A stretch of DNA of 13,850 bases. Origin: Candidatus Poribacteria bacterium (GTDB lineage: Bacteria; Poribacteria; WGA-4E; DTYX01). The notes beneath the pieces were generated by a model, which had not been told where the DNA came from, made no database searches, and saw nothing but the letters and a program-made list of their open reading frames with translations. The translations under genes were made by a program, and so were the position numbers. The DNA lies in assembly GCA_012961655.1 (NCBI GenBank), contig DTYX01000802.1, positions 1 through 13,850 of the forward strand, given 5' to 3'. Of the stretch, positions 7,404-13,850 are shown in pieces (the stretch's first letter is position 1; each line of letters starts with the position of its first letter).

Positions 7404-7436
7404 AGTGGTCAAAGAGGTTACGCCTATTTGGCCACT
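7404..7436. terminator. Hairpin between convergent genes, probable bidirectional terminator
   Basis: AGTGGTCAAA (7404-7413) pairs with TTTGGCCACT (7427-7436), 10 bp with one G-U. An inner AGG/CCT pair follows across one mismatch, leaving a TTACG loop. It sits 26 bp after the secreted-protein stop and about 70 bp from the stop of the DUF4175-like gene. T-tracts are poor (TTTGT on plus, ACAAATTT on minus), so intrinsic termination is plausible but not certain. Confidence 0.5.
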
Positions 7437-7507
7437 TTGTCGAATTCAAAGTATCGACCCATCAAAATTTTTAACCCACTTAAATCCCTCTGGAATTATG
7501 TATCATT

Positions 7508-10500
7508 CTACTCCGACAACGATTCATAATAACTATCCACTAAAGGTCGGTATTCCGGCGGGACGTCTTCTTGCCGAACCTGCGCCAGGCGTTTTTTCTC
7601 CTGGATGAGGTCAAGTTGCTCTTCCATCGCTCGTCTCAGGACGTTTAAATTTCTAAGCGCCATATCGTAATCCGCGAATCGGGAATTCCATCTGCCGCGC
7701 CAGTTGCGCATTGCGCGCGTCCAATCTCGCCACTGGTCGCTCATGTTCAGAGAATCTGCGAGTTCTCGCATCTGTTCGGCGCGCTCACGCAGTTCCGATT
7801 GCTGTTGAGCTAATTCTTGTAATCGTTGCTGTTGTTCCTCAGTTAGCGGTTTTTGGTCTTTGAGGGCTTCCATTTCGCGTCGTATATCTTCCAATTTCTC
7901 TTCCCATTTTGCCAATTGTTCCAGTGCGTTTTCGAGGCGTTCCTCTTCCGTCGTCGCCAACTTCGTGCGCGCTGCTTGCAACTCATCTTCCATGTCGGAT
8001 AAGCTATCTAAAATCTCCTCCTGCTTCCACTTGGCAAACTGCAGATTCCGCCATTGGAGATTGCGTTGAGCCGCCGTCATATCCTGTTTGACTTCATCTT
8101 GCCGCATCTTTTCCAACGCTCGCTCAACATGTTTGCTTGCTTCCGGCGATGAGCTTCTGAGGTTTCTATCGACATTTTCTAAATCTCGCTGAAGTCGATT
8201 AAGGTTATTTCGCATCTGCCGTTGTTCTGTGGACATTCGGCTGGCTTCTCTCCTATCCTCGGCATTCATCCCGTCGCGTTGACTGCGCTGTTGCAGTTGT
8301 TCAGTTTCCTGTTTCAATCTCTCCTGTTGAGCCATCATACGCTGTAGCCTCTGTGTCGCGTCCTTGAGCGCCTCAGCGGTGAAGCTGGCGCTGGCTTTCT
8401 CAAGTTCCTCGATAGCTTTCTGGAGATTTTCCTCCGCTTTTGCGCCCTTAGCGGCGCTCATCTGAAGCGCTTCCCGCTGAATCTCTTGTCGTGATTGTTG
8501 AGAACCTTCTTTTAGATTCTGGGATGCGGATTGCATCTGTTGCGCGGCTTGTTCCATCTCGCGCGCCGGTTCTGGGCTCATAGATGAACTGTTTTGCGCC
8601 ATGTTCTCCAGCCGTTGCGACAACCGCGAGGCTTGCTGACTGAGTTGGGATTCCTGCTGGCTCATCTGGTTCATCTGTTGCGGGGAAGGCTGAGATTCCC
8701 TGCTCATCTCTCTACTTTGTTGGGTTAGTTGCTGTTGTTGTTCCAGCATATCTCGCGCCTGTTCCAGCATCTCCTTCGTCTGCTGGTGCATCCGCTCATC
8801 CAACAAATTTTCTCGGTTTTCAAGTTGACTCCGCAAATTCTCCATGTTGAGTTCCAGATTCTCAGCGATTTGCGGATTAAAACTCTGCTGCATACGCAAA
8901 AGAATTTTGGGAATATCCAAGAGGGCTTTGTTCAGATATTCCAAGGCTTTTTGCTGATGTGGCAGGGCAGCGCTGGTTTTAATGGCGAAGAGTTCATCGC
9001 TGGCGTTATCCATTTCATCGGCGGCGCTTTCAAAGTTATTCAACGCCTTTGGCTCTATCACCCCAGTCCGCATGAAAGAACTTATCTCACTGATGACTTT
9101 CTGCAATTTGTCTCTCAGTTTCGTCTGCGCATCGCCCTGCTTTTTGACGTCAAATTCAAAATCCCCCCGGCCCCCTTTAATAAAGGGGGAGTGAGTATTC
9201 GTCATGGGGGACGGACGAGAATTGTCCAGCTTCCAGGTTTCTCTGATGATGCGTTTCTGTTCAGCTATCAGACCTGATAGCAGGTCGCTGGTCGGTGATG
9301 AGCCGCCGCTTTGCGCGTTCATCTCCTCAAAACGTTCTTTGAACGGACGAATCTCGATAAAATAGATTTCCGAGACGCCTCTGCTCGGACCGCTGCGGGT
9401 ATTGTTGTCCAGTGCTTCGGCGTGGTAGGTGATGACATCCCCCGGCTCGATGTCCATCTCTTCTAAGAAGAACGTATGTGTGCCGGAGACTTTCTTTGCA
9501 TCGCCGACAGGTTCCCCCCTTTGATAAAGGGCATCCCCCTTTGGAAAAGGGGGCAGAGGGATTTGTGGGGATTTAGACAATTCCAGCGCCGCCGAAGTCT
9601 CCTCGCCCATTTTGATCGAATATTTCAAGTCTACGCTGGCAACGCCGAAATCATCCGTGGCTTCGACAACGACATCAACTTCCTCGACCTTCGTGGCTTT
9701 GATATCCCTTCCGGGTTTCGTAATGACCACCTTGGGCGCTTCATCTTTCAGCGCTGTGATGGTGTATTCGGTTGGGTATTCATTTTTGAAACCGTCGACG
9801 CAGATAACATTGATGGTATATTTTGCATCCTCAAGCACAGTTAAGTCAGATGTAAGAGTTCGTCCATCAGTGATAGCCATCGACTTAGGCTCTTTGCCTT
9901 CGAGATTCAAAGTTGCTTCGGCAATACCCTTATTGGTCGTGGCGCGAATTTGCGCCGTAGTCCCGACAACAGCGCGGATGTCACCCGTGCCTTGCTGGAC
10001 GATGGGTTTTAGTTTCGTATATTCAGGGTATGTATAACTTACATCAATTTGTGTGATTTTGGGCATCTCATAGACGTTGACGGTGTATATCTCGGATTTG
10101 GCGTTTCTGCCGGTGACGTAATATTGTAGAGTTTGAGTTATGTTGAAAAGTTCATAAGTAAACTTTCGTTTTTCCTGCGCATCGGGGAGCATATCCACCT
10201 CTTGCCAATCGGATTCGCCTTGCTTGTAGTGGAGAGCGACGGGCACGAGTCTACCCGATACCTTGACGTCAATCAGTTGATTCTGACCGCTCAAAATTTT
10301 CGCATTCCCCGGCGACACCGTGAACTCCGTCGCCATGACTGGCTTCGTCTTCTCCCACGGCGAAAGAATTCGGCTCAGAGCCTGATTCAACTGACTGGGA
10401 AAGATAAATACACTAACTATAATGACTGCTATCGCGAGAAAGGCGATGCCCCAATAATCCTGCAATCTCTTCTTACTTACCGTCTTTTTGAAATCGAGTT

Positions 10501-10912
10501 CCTGTGTCTTTTCTACCGTATCAGCGACCAATCTGTTGATGAGATGTGAGGCGATTTCATCTTCCTGCTCCTGGTCGCCAAACTGAAGCGAACTGACCAA
10601 TCTGTCTTCTAAATCGGTATAATGTTGTTCTATATGCAGGGCAACATCTTGTTCTGTCAATCTTTTCCTGACTGGTTTGATGATAAAGCGATATACGAGA
10701 TATCCAAATGATGCGACGACTCCTGCGAGTAAAATCGCGCGAACTACCATGGGTAAAGGCATCAAGAGGTCGATGATAATCTCGCTTAGAAGGATAGCGA
10801 TGAGGCTGAACAACACAACCGCGCATCCTGTGAAGAAAATAGTGCGTTTCCATACGCGACGGACTTCAGCTACACGCCGGCGTAATTCTTGAAGAGTACT
10901 ATTCTCTGACAT
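7508..10912 (-). CDS. Large membrane-anchored DUF4175-like protein with long Gln-rich coiled coil
   Basis: A 1134-aa protein. The N-terminus has two membrane segments (about 24-44 and 55-76), a cytosolic-type loop with ALHIEQHYTDLEDRLVSSL (91-109), and a third membrane segment (153-171). Residues about 190-385 form beta-rich Ig-like repeats, then a DUF4175-type segment beginning DEAPKVVITKP (390-400) and containing VEATDDFGVASVDLKYSI (416-433) and EPGDVITYHAEALDNN (489-504). From about 590 to 1110 it is almost all helix, rich in Gln, Glu, Met and Arg, and predicted to be coiled coil. A low-complexity Gln/Ser/Met section lies at 710-815, and a Trp-rich WRDWTRAMRNWRGRWNSRF is at 1061-1079. Two palindromic repeats are carried in frame at about 447-467 and 568-585. 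The topology suggests a membrane protein with a large extracytoplasmic region. Related proteins often occur with MoxR/DUF58/VWA genes, which are absent here. Function unknown. Start ATG with GGAG about 9 nt upstream. Confidence 0.85.
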   Translation of the reverse strand: MSENSTLQELRRRVAEVRRVWKRTIFFTGCAVVLFSLIAILLSEIIIDLLMPLPMVVRAILLAGVVASFGYLVYRFIIKPVRKRLTEQDVALHIEQHYTDLEDRLVSSLQFGDQEQEDEIASHLINRLVADTVEKTQELDFKKTVSKKRLQDYWGIAFLAIAVIIVSVFIFPSQLNQALSRILSPWEKTKPVMATEFTVSPGNAKILSGQNQLIDVKVSGRLVPVALHYKQGESDWQEVDMLPDAQEKRKFTYELFNITQTLQYYVTGRNAKSEIYTVNVYEMPKITQIDVSYTYPEYTKLKPIVQQGTGDIRAVVGTTAQIRATTNKGIAEATLNLEGKEPKSMAITDGRTLTSDLTVLEDAKYTINVICVDGFKNEYPTEYTITALKDEAPKVVITKPGRDIKATKVEEVDVVVEATDDFGVASVDLKYSIKMGEETSAALELSKSPQIPLPPFPKGDALYQRGEPVGDAKKVSGTHTFFLEEMDIEPGDVITYHAEALDNNTRSGPSRGVSEIYFIEIRPFKERFEEMNAQSGGSSPTSDLLSGLIAEQKRIIRETWKLDNSRPSPMTNTHSPFIKGGRGDFEFDVKKQGDAQTKLRDKLQKVISEISSFMRTGVIEPKALNNFESAADEMDNASDELFAIKTSAALPHQQKALEYLNKALLDIPKILLRMQQSFNPQIAENLELNMENLRSQLENRENLLDERMHQQTKEMLEQARDMLEQQQQLTQQSREMSRESQPSPQQMNQMSQQESQLSQQASRLSQRLENMAQNSSSMSPEPAREMEQAAQQMQSASQNLKEGSQQSRQEIQREALQMSAAKGAKAEENLQKAIEELEKASASFTAEALKDATQRLQRMMAQQERLKQETEQLQQRSQRDGMNAEDRREASRMSTEQRQMRNNLNRLQRDLENVDRNLRSSSPEASKHVERALEKMRQDEVKQDMTAAQRNLQWRNLQFAKWKQEEILDSLSDMEDELQAARTKLATTEEERLENALEQLAKWEEKLEDIRREMEALKDQKPLTEEQQQRLQELAQQQSELRERAEQMRELADSLNMSDQWRDWTRAMRNWRGRWNSRFADYDMALRNLNVLRRAMEEQLDLIQEKKRLAQVRQEDVPPEYRPLVDSYYESLSE
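9159..9211. repeat. Palindromic repeat inserted in frame in the DUF4175-like gene (copy 1)
   Basis: The core CCCCCTTTA (9171-9179) and TAAAGGGGG (9181-9189) form a perfect 9-bp palindrome with a single centre base. An outer pair, TCCCCC (starting 9162) and GGGGGA (9206-9211), flanks it. On the coding strand it reads HSPFIKGGRGDF (574-585), a peptide typical of translated CCCCTTT/AAAGGGG repeats. The exact borders are estimated. Confidence 0.8.
9512..9574. repeat. Palindromic repeat inserted in frame in the DUF4175-like gene (copy 2)
   Basis: It contains two adjacent hairpins: CCCTTT/AAAGGG with a 3-nt loop (9517-9531) and CCCCCTTT (9535-9542)/AAAGGGGG (9546-9553) with a GGA loop. GTTCCCCCC and GTGGGGATTT flank the block. 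The coding strand reads SPQIPLPPFPKGDALYQRGE (448-467), unlike the surrounding beta-sheet sequence. It is the same repeat family as the copy at 9159-9211. Borders are estimated. Confidence 0.8.
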
Positions 10913-10943
10913 TATTTATCACTCCAGAAGTAATGATACTATA

Positions 10944-10972
10944 ATTATAACATTACTCTATTTACAACGCAA
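10944..10972 (-). promoter_or_regulatory. Probable sigma70 promoter of the DUF4175-like gene
   Basis: The minus strand has TTGCGT (10967-10972), a 17-nt spacer and a perfect TATAAT (10944-10949) preceded by TGT, an extended -10. It starts about 32 nt upstream of the ATG at 10912. Confidence 0.65.
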
Positions 10973-11012
10973 ATCAAATTTCAATGCGGAAAAATAGTAA
11001 TACATAGGACCT

Positions 11013-11056
11013 AAAAAAAAACCACAGGTCATATTTTCATACAACCTGTGGTTTTT
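11013..11056 (-). terminator. Strong intrinsic terminator of the tRNA operon
   Basis: On the minus strand AAAAACCACAGGT (11044-11056) pairs with ACCTGTGGTTTTT (11017-11029) around a 14-nt loop, and the run of T continues to 11013 (nine T in all). It begins 9 nt after the tRNA-Asp gene. Because the stem is flanked by A and T runs it may also act on the opposite strand. Confidence 0.92.
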
Positions 11057-11065
11057 CTAAATTAA

Positions 11066-11141
11066 CGGACCCGACGGGATTTGAACCCGCGCTCTTCGGC
11101 TCGACAGGCCGATGTGTTAAACCAAGCTACACCACGGGTCC
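11066..11141 (-). tRNA. tRNA-Asp (anticodon GTC)
   Basis: A 76-nt cloverleaf. The acceptor GGACCCG pairs with CGGGTCC, the discriminator is G, and the D-arm is GTGT/ACAC. The anticodon stem TCGGC/GCCGA encloses the loop CTGTCGA, and the T-arm is GCGGG-TTCAAAT-CCCGT with one G-U at its end. The 3' CCA is not encoded (TTA follows). It lies 7 nt downstream of tRNA-Val in the same transcript. Confidence 0.96.
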
Positions 11142-11148
11142 ATCTTCC

Positions 11149-11225
11149 TGGTAGGCGAGACAGGATTTGAACCTGTGACCTATGGCTTGTAAGGCCATCG
11201 CTCTAGCCAACTGAGCTACCCGCCC
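11149..11225 (-). tRNA. tRNA-Val (anticodon TAC)
   Basis: A 77-nt gene including an encoded CCA (11149-11151). The acceptor GGGCGGG pairs with CTCGCCT using two G-U pairs, and the discriminator is A. The D-arm is GCTC/GAGC, the anticodon stem ATGGC/GCCAT encloses the loop CTTACAA, and the T-arm is ACAGG-TTCAAAT-CCTGT. It is the first gene of a two-tRNA operon. Confidence 0.96.
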
Positions 11226-11247
11226 AATTCTTAAAGGAAGTATGTAA

Positions 11248-11276
11248 AGTATACAGTAAAATCTGATTTTTGTCAA
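11248..11276 (-). promoter_or_regulatory. Promoter of the tRNA-Val/tRNA-Asp operon
   Basis: A perfect TTGACA (11271-11276), exactly 17 nt, then TATACT (11248-11253; 5/6) on the minus strand. Transcription would start about 15 nt before tRNA-Val, as usual for tRNA operons. Confidence 0.82.
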
Positions 11277-11412
11277 GGAAAAAATATTAATCTCTCTGTG
11301 TCAGGAAGATTTCTTGCGTTCTCTATCTGCAAAATGCATCCTTTAACATGCTGAATACCTTGTCAGCGGACGATTTCGCTTGCTTTTCTACTACCGAAGC
11401 AGTAAAACCCAT

Positions 11413-11433
11413 CGTCATATATTTGGCATGACG
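11413..11433 (-). terminator. Weak candidate terminator after phosphonopyruvate decarboxylase
   Basis: CGTCAT (11413-11418) and ATGACG (11428-11433) make a 6-bp stem with a 9-nt loop. On the minus strand ATGGGTTTTAC follows. The short stem and four-T tract make this a weak candidate; it lies about 70 bp past the stop at 11503. Confidence 0.28.
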
Positions 11434-11502
11434 GGGCTAGGTGGAATTTTTCTCTCCATATCACTATGAGGGTTTAATTTAACATTGTCAAATAAGTTAC
11501 TA

Positions 11503-12726
11503 TTAACAAAACGAACCCTTAACTTCGCTCGAGAGCTTGCCTTGAGCTTGTCGAAGGGGCAGGTCAATCAACTTCATAAAACGTTCCTTGACCTGGACTG
11601 GTGTAACCGTCGGGCGTCCAAGGGAAGCATCTGAGCCACGTTTCACTTTGACGTGGATTAGATGTGGACCCTTTTCTACCAAACAACGTTGAATTGTATC
11701 AGCAAGTTTCTCAGCGCTGAAAACCTTAACGCTCGACTGATACCCACAAGCAGCGGCTATTTCAGTAAATTGAACCGTTGGAGAGAGAGTAGCTTGTCCT
11801 CCAGTGGATTCATGAGACTCGTTATCGAGGATGACATGCAGCAAATTCGAGGGGTGATAATGCCCGATAGAAACCATCGCTTCCATGCGCATCAAAGCTG
11901 ACCCATCTCCATCTAAGACAATTACTTTTTTCTCAGGCTGATATAACGCAACCCCGAGGGCAATACTCGAGGCGCATCCCATCGAGCCTACTACATAAAA
12001 TTGATTTGCTTTATCCTCATGGTAAAATAGTTCTCGTGAAATTTTGCCTGTTGTAGAGATAATTAAACCTTTTTCTTGCACTAAACTTGCCTTCGAACGA
12101 AGTGAAGGGTCGGCTACAATCGCTATGGCTTCTCGGCGCTCTAACATAGGGCTTTCAAAATCTTCACCATCGAGTATTTTCCCGCGGACAAAGGGGACAT
12201 CACGGTGAGTTTGCAACTCATATCTGCCCACGGTGTCTTTGTGCATAATGAAGGCATAAGGAAGTGATGTTTGGGACATATAATTGATAGCATCTGTAAT
12301 CTTTTCTTCAATCTCATCATCCGAACCCGGAAACTCATCGCACTTCACCCTAACGACTTTGAGCAAATCAAACGTGATTTGCCCCATCAACTCATGTTGC
12401 GGTTCATCCTTGAGTCCAGATTCTCCTCGCCAGGTGACAATCAACAGGAGTGGAATTTTGAAGACATAGTTGAGAGAAGTTAAAGGATTGATAATGTTTC
12501 CCAAACCAGAATTTTGAAGCATTACGACCGGACGCTTGCCTGCTAAGTATGCCCCAGAAGCAATGGCTACTGCCTCACCTTCATTATTCGCAACGATGTA
12601 CTCGACATCTTTTCTGTCGATTATGTAATTGATAAGGGGCTTTAGGAATGAGCAAGGGACGCCGATGTGTGGGCCAAAGCCCTTCTCAGTCATTAAGTCT
12701 ATAAATTTGCTTGAAGTGACCAACAT
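11503..12726 (-). CDS. Phosphonopyruvate decarboxylase (thiamine diphosphate enzyme)
   Basis: A 407-aa protein that matches the family converting 3-phosphonopyruvate to phosphonoacetaldehyde plus CO2, the step that pulls PEP mutase toward C-P bond synthesis. The N-terminal pyrimidine-binding half has GVPCSFLKPLINYIID (22-37), the catalytic glutamate E49 in VANNEGEAVAIASGAYLAGK (45-64), and MLQNSGLGNIINPLTSL (69-85). The C-terminal half has the ThDP/Mg motif: VLDGDGSALMRMEAM (270-284) through LDNESHESTGGQAT (300-313). Length is near the usual 375-400, with a tail at about 390-404 (PLRQAQGKLSSEVKG) encoded by a dispersed repeat. I prefer ATG 12726 to the in-frame GTG 12732, because the GTG overlaps the only ribosome site (AGAGG, 5 nt before ATG). 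Sulfopyruvate decarboxylase is a relative, but it is normally shorter or split. An epimerase-like SDR gene lies 117 bp upstream on the same strand. Confidence 0.9.
   Translation of the reverse strand: MLVTSSKFIDLMTEKGFGPHIGVPCSFLKPLINYIIDRKDVEYIVANNEGEAVAIASGAYLAGKRPVVMLQNSGLGNIINPLTSLNYVFKIPLLLIVTWRGESGLKDEPQHELMGQITFDLLKVVRVKCDEFPGSDDEIEEKITDAINYMSQTSLPYAFIMHKDTVGRYELQTHRDVPFVRGKILDGEDFESPMLERREAIAIVADPSLRSKASLVQEKGLIISTTGKISRELFYHEDKANQFYVVGSMGCASSIALGVALYQPEKKVIVLDGDGSALMRMEAMVSIGHYHPSNLLHVILDNESHESTGGQATLSPTVQFTEIAAACGYQSSVKVFSAEKLADTIQRCLVEKGPHLIHVKVKRGSDASLGRPTVTPVQVKERFMKLIDLPLRQAQGKLSSEVKGSFC
11515..11560. repeat. Dispersed palindromic repeat at the end of the phosphonopyruvate decarboxylase gene
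   Basis: CCCTT (11516-11520) with AAGGG (11554-11558) and CTTCG (11523-11527) with CGAAG (11552-11556) are inverted. GAGCTTG occurs twice (11533-11539 and 11544-11550). TTGAGCTTGTCGAAGGGG is the familiar core of a repeat scattered in many environmental bacterial genomes, often translated as a LRQAQGKL-like peptide. It encodes the C-terminal tail of the decarboxylase and ends just before its stop. Confidence 0.7.
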
Positions 12727-12731
12727 TACCA

Positions 12732-12736
12732 CCTCT
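12732..12736 (-). promoter_or_regulatory. Ribosome binding site that decides the start of phosphonopyruvate decarboxylase
   Basis: AGAGG on the minus strand is 5 nt from ATG 12726, whereas the upstream GTG (12732-12730) overlaps it. The ATG is therefore the likely start. Confidence 0.6.
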
Positions 12737-12843
12737 TGGTTGCGAATCTCAACATATAGCTCAGGGTGTGTAGTAGTTAGAATCCAAGCTTAAAGATATT
12801 CTTTACTTTTGGTCCTTCGCCAGATAGTACCTTATGGTTATAC

Positions 12844-13850
12844 TTAGATGGCTTCTTTTTCGAAATCGCCAACATTTCTTACCCAATCCCGATTCTCAAG
12901 ATACCAGGCCACGGTATTTTGGATTCCCTTTTCAATTGAGACTAAAGGTTGCCAAGCGAGTAACTTTTTCGCCTTTGAAATATCCGCCCAAGTCGCGAGA
13001 ACATCCGCTGGGTGACGGGGCTGGAATTCTATTTTAGCTTTCTTGCCCAGATACTCTTCTATCAAACGGATAACGTAGTTTAGTTTTACCGGGCGGTCAG
13101 AGCCAAGATTAATAATTTCAAAACCGAGTGGTTTTAGAGCGGCAATTGCTCCCCGTGCGATGTCATCGATATAGGTGAAATCTCGTTCTTGAGTTCCATC
13201 TCCATAGACTGGGATGGGCAATCCTTCGGCAATGCGATAAATGAACTTAAATATGCTCATGTCGGGTCTTCCCGCTGGACCGTAGACCGTAAAATATCGC
13301 GGAATTGTGATGTCAATTCCGTATAAATAGTGATAGGTATATGCCAGAGATTCGGCGCCTTTTTTGGATGCGGCATAAGGTGACATTTGACAGTCCGCTT
13401 GCTTGTCTTCACGGAAGGGAATTTCGTTTTCACCGTAGATGCTCGATGTGGAAGCAAGGAGGAATTTGTTCACCCTAAATTCTTTGCACAATTCCAACAA
13501 GTTGAGTGTTCCAGTGATATTCGTTTCGATATAAATCCATGGATTTTCAACGCTCGCTCGCACTCCAGCACGAGCAGCTAGATTCATCACTGCATCGAAA
13601 TCATGCTGTTGAAATAATTTCCTCATCGCATCGAAGTGAGTAATATCTCGTTGTTCATATAGGAATGCGGGGAAACCTTGAAGCTGCGCTAACCGCCACT
13701 CCTTCAAAGGCTGTGAGTAAGCATCGTTGAGATTATCTACACCAACAATGTAATCACCGTGCTCGAGTAGTAATTCTGTAACCTTAGAGCCGATGAAACC
13801 GGCGCAACCGGTAACGAGAACTGTTTTATGATTATTTATATCTTTAGCCA
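12844..13850 (-). CDS. NAD-dependent epimerase/dehydratase, UDP-glucuronate 4-epimerase-like (5' end at window edge)
   Basis: An extended short-chain dehydrogenase/reductase, open from the right edge to TAA at 12844. The first two bases inside the window are TG in frame, followed by codons for AKDINNHK. The start may therefore be an ATG whose A is just outside, giving about 335 aa. In that numbering the Rossmann motif VTGCAGFIGSKV is 13-24, with cofactor aspartate D39 in VGVDNLND. LAARAGVRASVENP follows, then ASTSSIYG, and the catalytic Y159 and K163 in SPYAASKK. RYFTVYGPAGRPDMSIFKF and YGDGTQERDFTYIDDIARG match sugar-nucleotide epimerases, most like UDP-glucuronate 4-epimerases; a UDP-glucose 4-epimerase or dehydratase is possible. 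It would make a sugar nucleotide for a surface polysaccharide. It precedes phosphonopyruvate decarboxylase by 117 bp on the same strand, probably one operon. Confidence 0.88.
   Translation of the reverse strand, partial: AKDINNHKTVLVTGCAGFIGSKVTELLLEHGDYIVGVDNLNDAYSQPLKEWRLAQLQGFPAFLYEQRDITHFDAMRKLFQQHDFDAVMNLAARAGVRASVENPWIYIETNITGTLNLLELCKEFRVNKFLLASTSSIYGENEIPFREDKQADCQMSPYAASKKGAESLAYTYHYLYGIDITIPRYFTVYGPAGRPDMSIFKFIYRIAEGLPIPVYGDGTQERDFTYIDDIARGAIAALKPLGFEIINLGSDRPVKLNYVIRLIEEYLGKKAKIEFQPRHPADVLATWADISKAKKLLAWQPLVSIEKGIQNTVAWYLENRDWVRNVGDFEKEAI

Noticed and set aside
7482..7492. AAATCCCTCTG, an 11-base match to part of the repeat at 9512-9574
   Set aside because: It lacks the palindromic CCCCTTT core and could be chance or a remnant; not enough to call a third copy.
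7405..7608. Plus-strand 67-codon frame between convergent genes
   Set aside because: It runs through the hairpin at 7404-7436 and into the antisense of the DUF4175-like gene; start and product are not convincing.
8729..9277. Plus-strand open frame of 182 codons within the DUF4175-like gene, and similar frames at 9476-10549
   Set aside because: They are mirror frames of a long Gln/Glu-rich gene; no ribosome site and no recognisable protein.
11413..11433. CIRCE-like inverted repeat with a 9-nt spacer
   Set aside because: The arms are only 6 bp and do not match the CIRCE sequence, and it lies downstream of a gene rather than before a chaperone operon; treated as a weak terminator candidate.
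11066..11502. tRNA genes as an integration site of a genomic island
   Set aside because: I found no second copy of either tRNA 3' end and no integrase gene in the window.
1..13850. CRISPR array, transposase, phage genes or known defence system
   Set aside because: No regularly spaced repeats and no matching proteins were seen on either strand.

Overview
The window looks like chromosomal DNA of an uncultured bacterium with many secreted and uncharacterised genes. A secreted LamG-domain protein, a DUF362 protein, a URO-D-like protein, a stand-alone aldo/keto reductase and abundant short palindromic repeats together suggest Candidatus Poribacteria or a related lineage. That is an inference from gene content, because there is no marker gene for phylogeny here. 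Coding density is high, starts have clear Shine-Dalgarno sequences, and several promoters match the sigma70 consensus.

Left part (1-2775, all minus strand): a secreted LamG protein that runs off the left edge, a HIT-family nucleotide phosphorylase/hydrolase of the Ap4A phosphorylase type, and a beta-propeller protein distantly like oligogalacturonate lyase. A 14-bp inverted repeat lies between the LamG and HIT genes and supplies the last three sense codons and the stop of the HIT gene. Middle part (2776-6455): a URO-D/methyltransferase-like protein on the plus strand, divergent from the propeller gene, then a DUF362 protein and an aldo/keto reductase on the minus strand. Next comes a small secreted protein of unknown function (6776-7378, plus) behind the best promoter in the window. 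It converges on a very large membrane-anchored DUF4175-like protein (7508-10912, minus), and a long hairpin sits between the two ends.

Right part: a tRNA-Val(TAC)/tRNA-Asp(GTC) operon with its own promoter and a strong intrinsic terminator, then phosphonopyruvate decarboxylase and, upstream of it, a UDP-glucuronate-epimerase-like SDR protein that runs to the right edge. The last two suggest a locus for phosphonate-decorated surface glycans. The PEP mutase expected for such a pathway is not in the window and could lie beyond the right edge.

The most unusual theme is that dispersed palindromic repeats intrude into coding sequence in four places. Two copies of a CCCCTTT/AAAGGGG repeat are carried in frame inside the DUF4175-like gene, at probable loops. 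A different repeat (CTTCG/CGAAG type) encodes the C-terminal tail of phosphonopyruvate decarboxylase. A third family provides the end of the HIT gene. This resembles the protein-coding palindromic elements known from Rickettsia, but with unrelated sequences. Two starts are moved inward from the longest reading frame on Shine-Dalgarno spacing (2769 and 12726).
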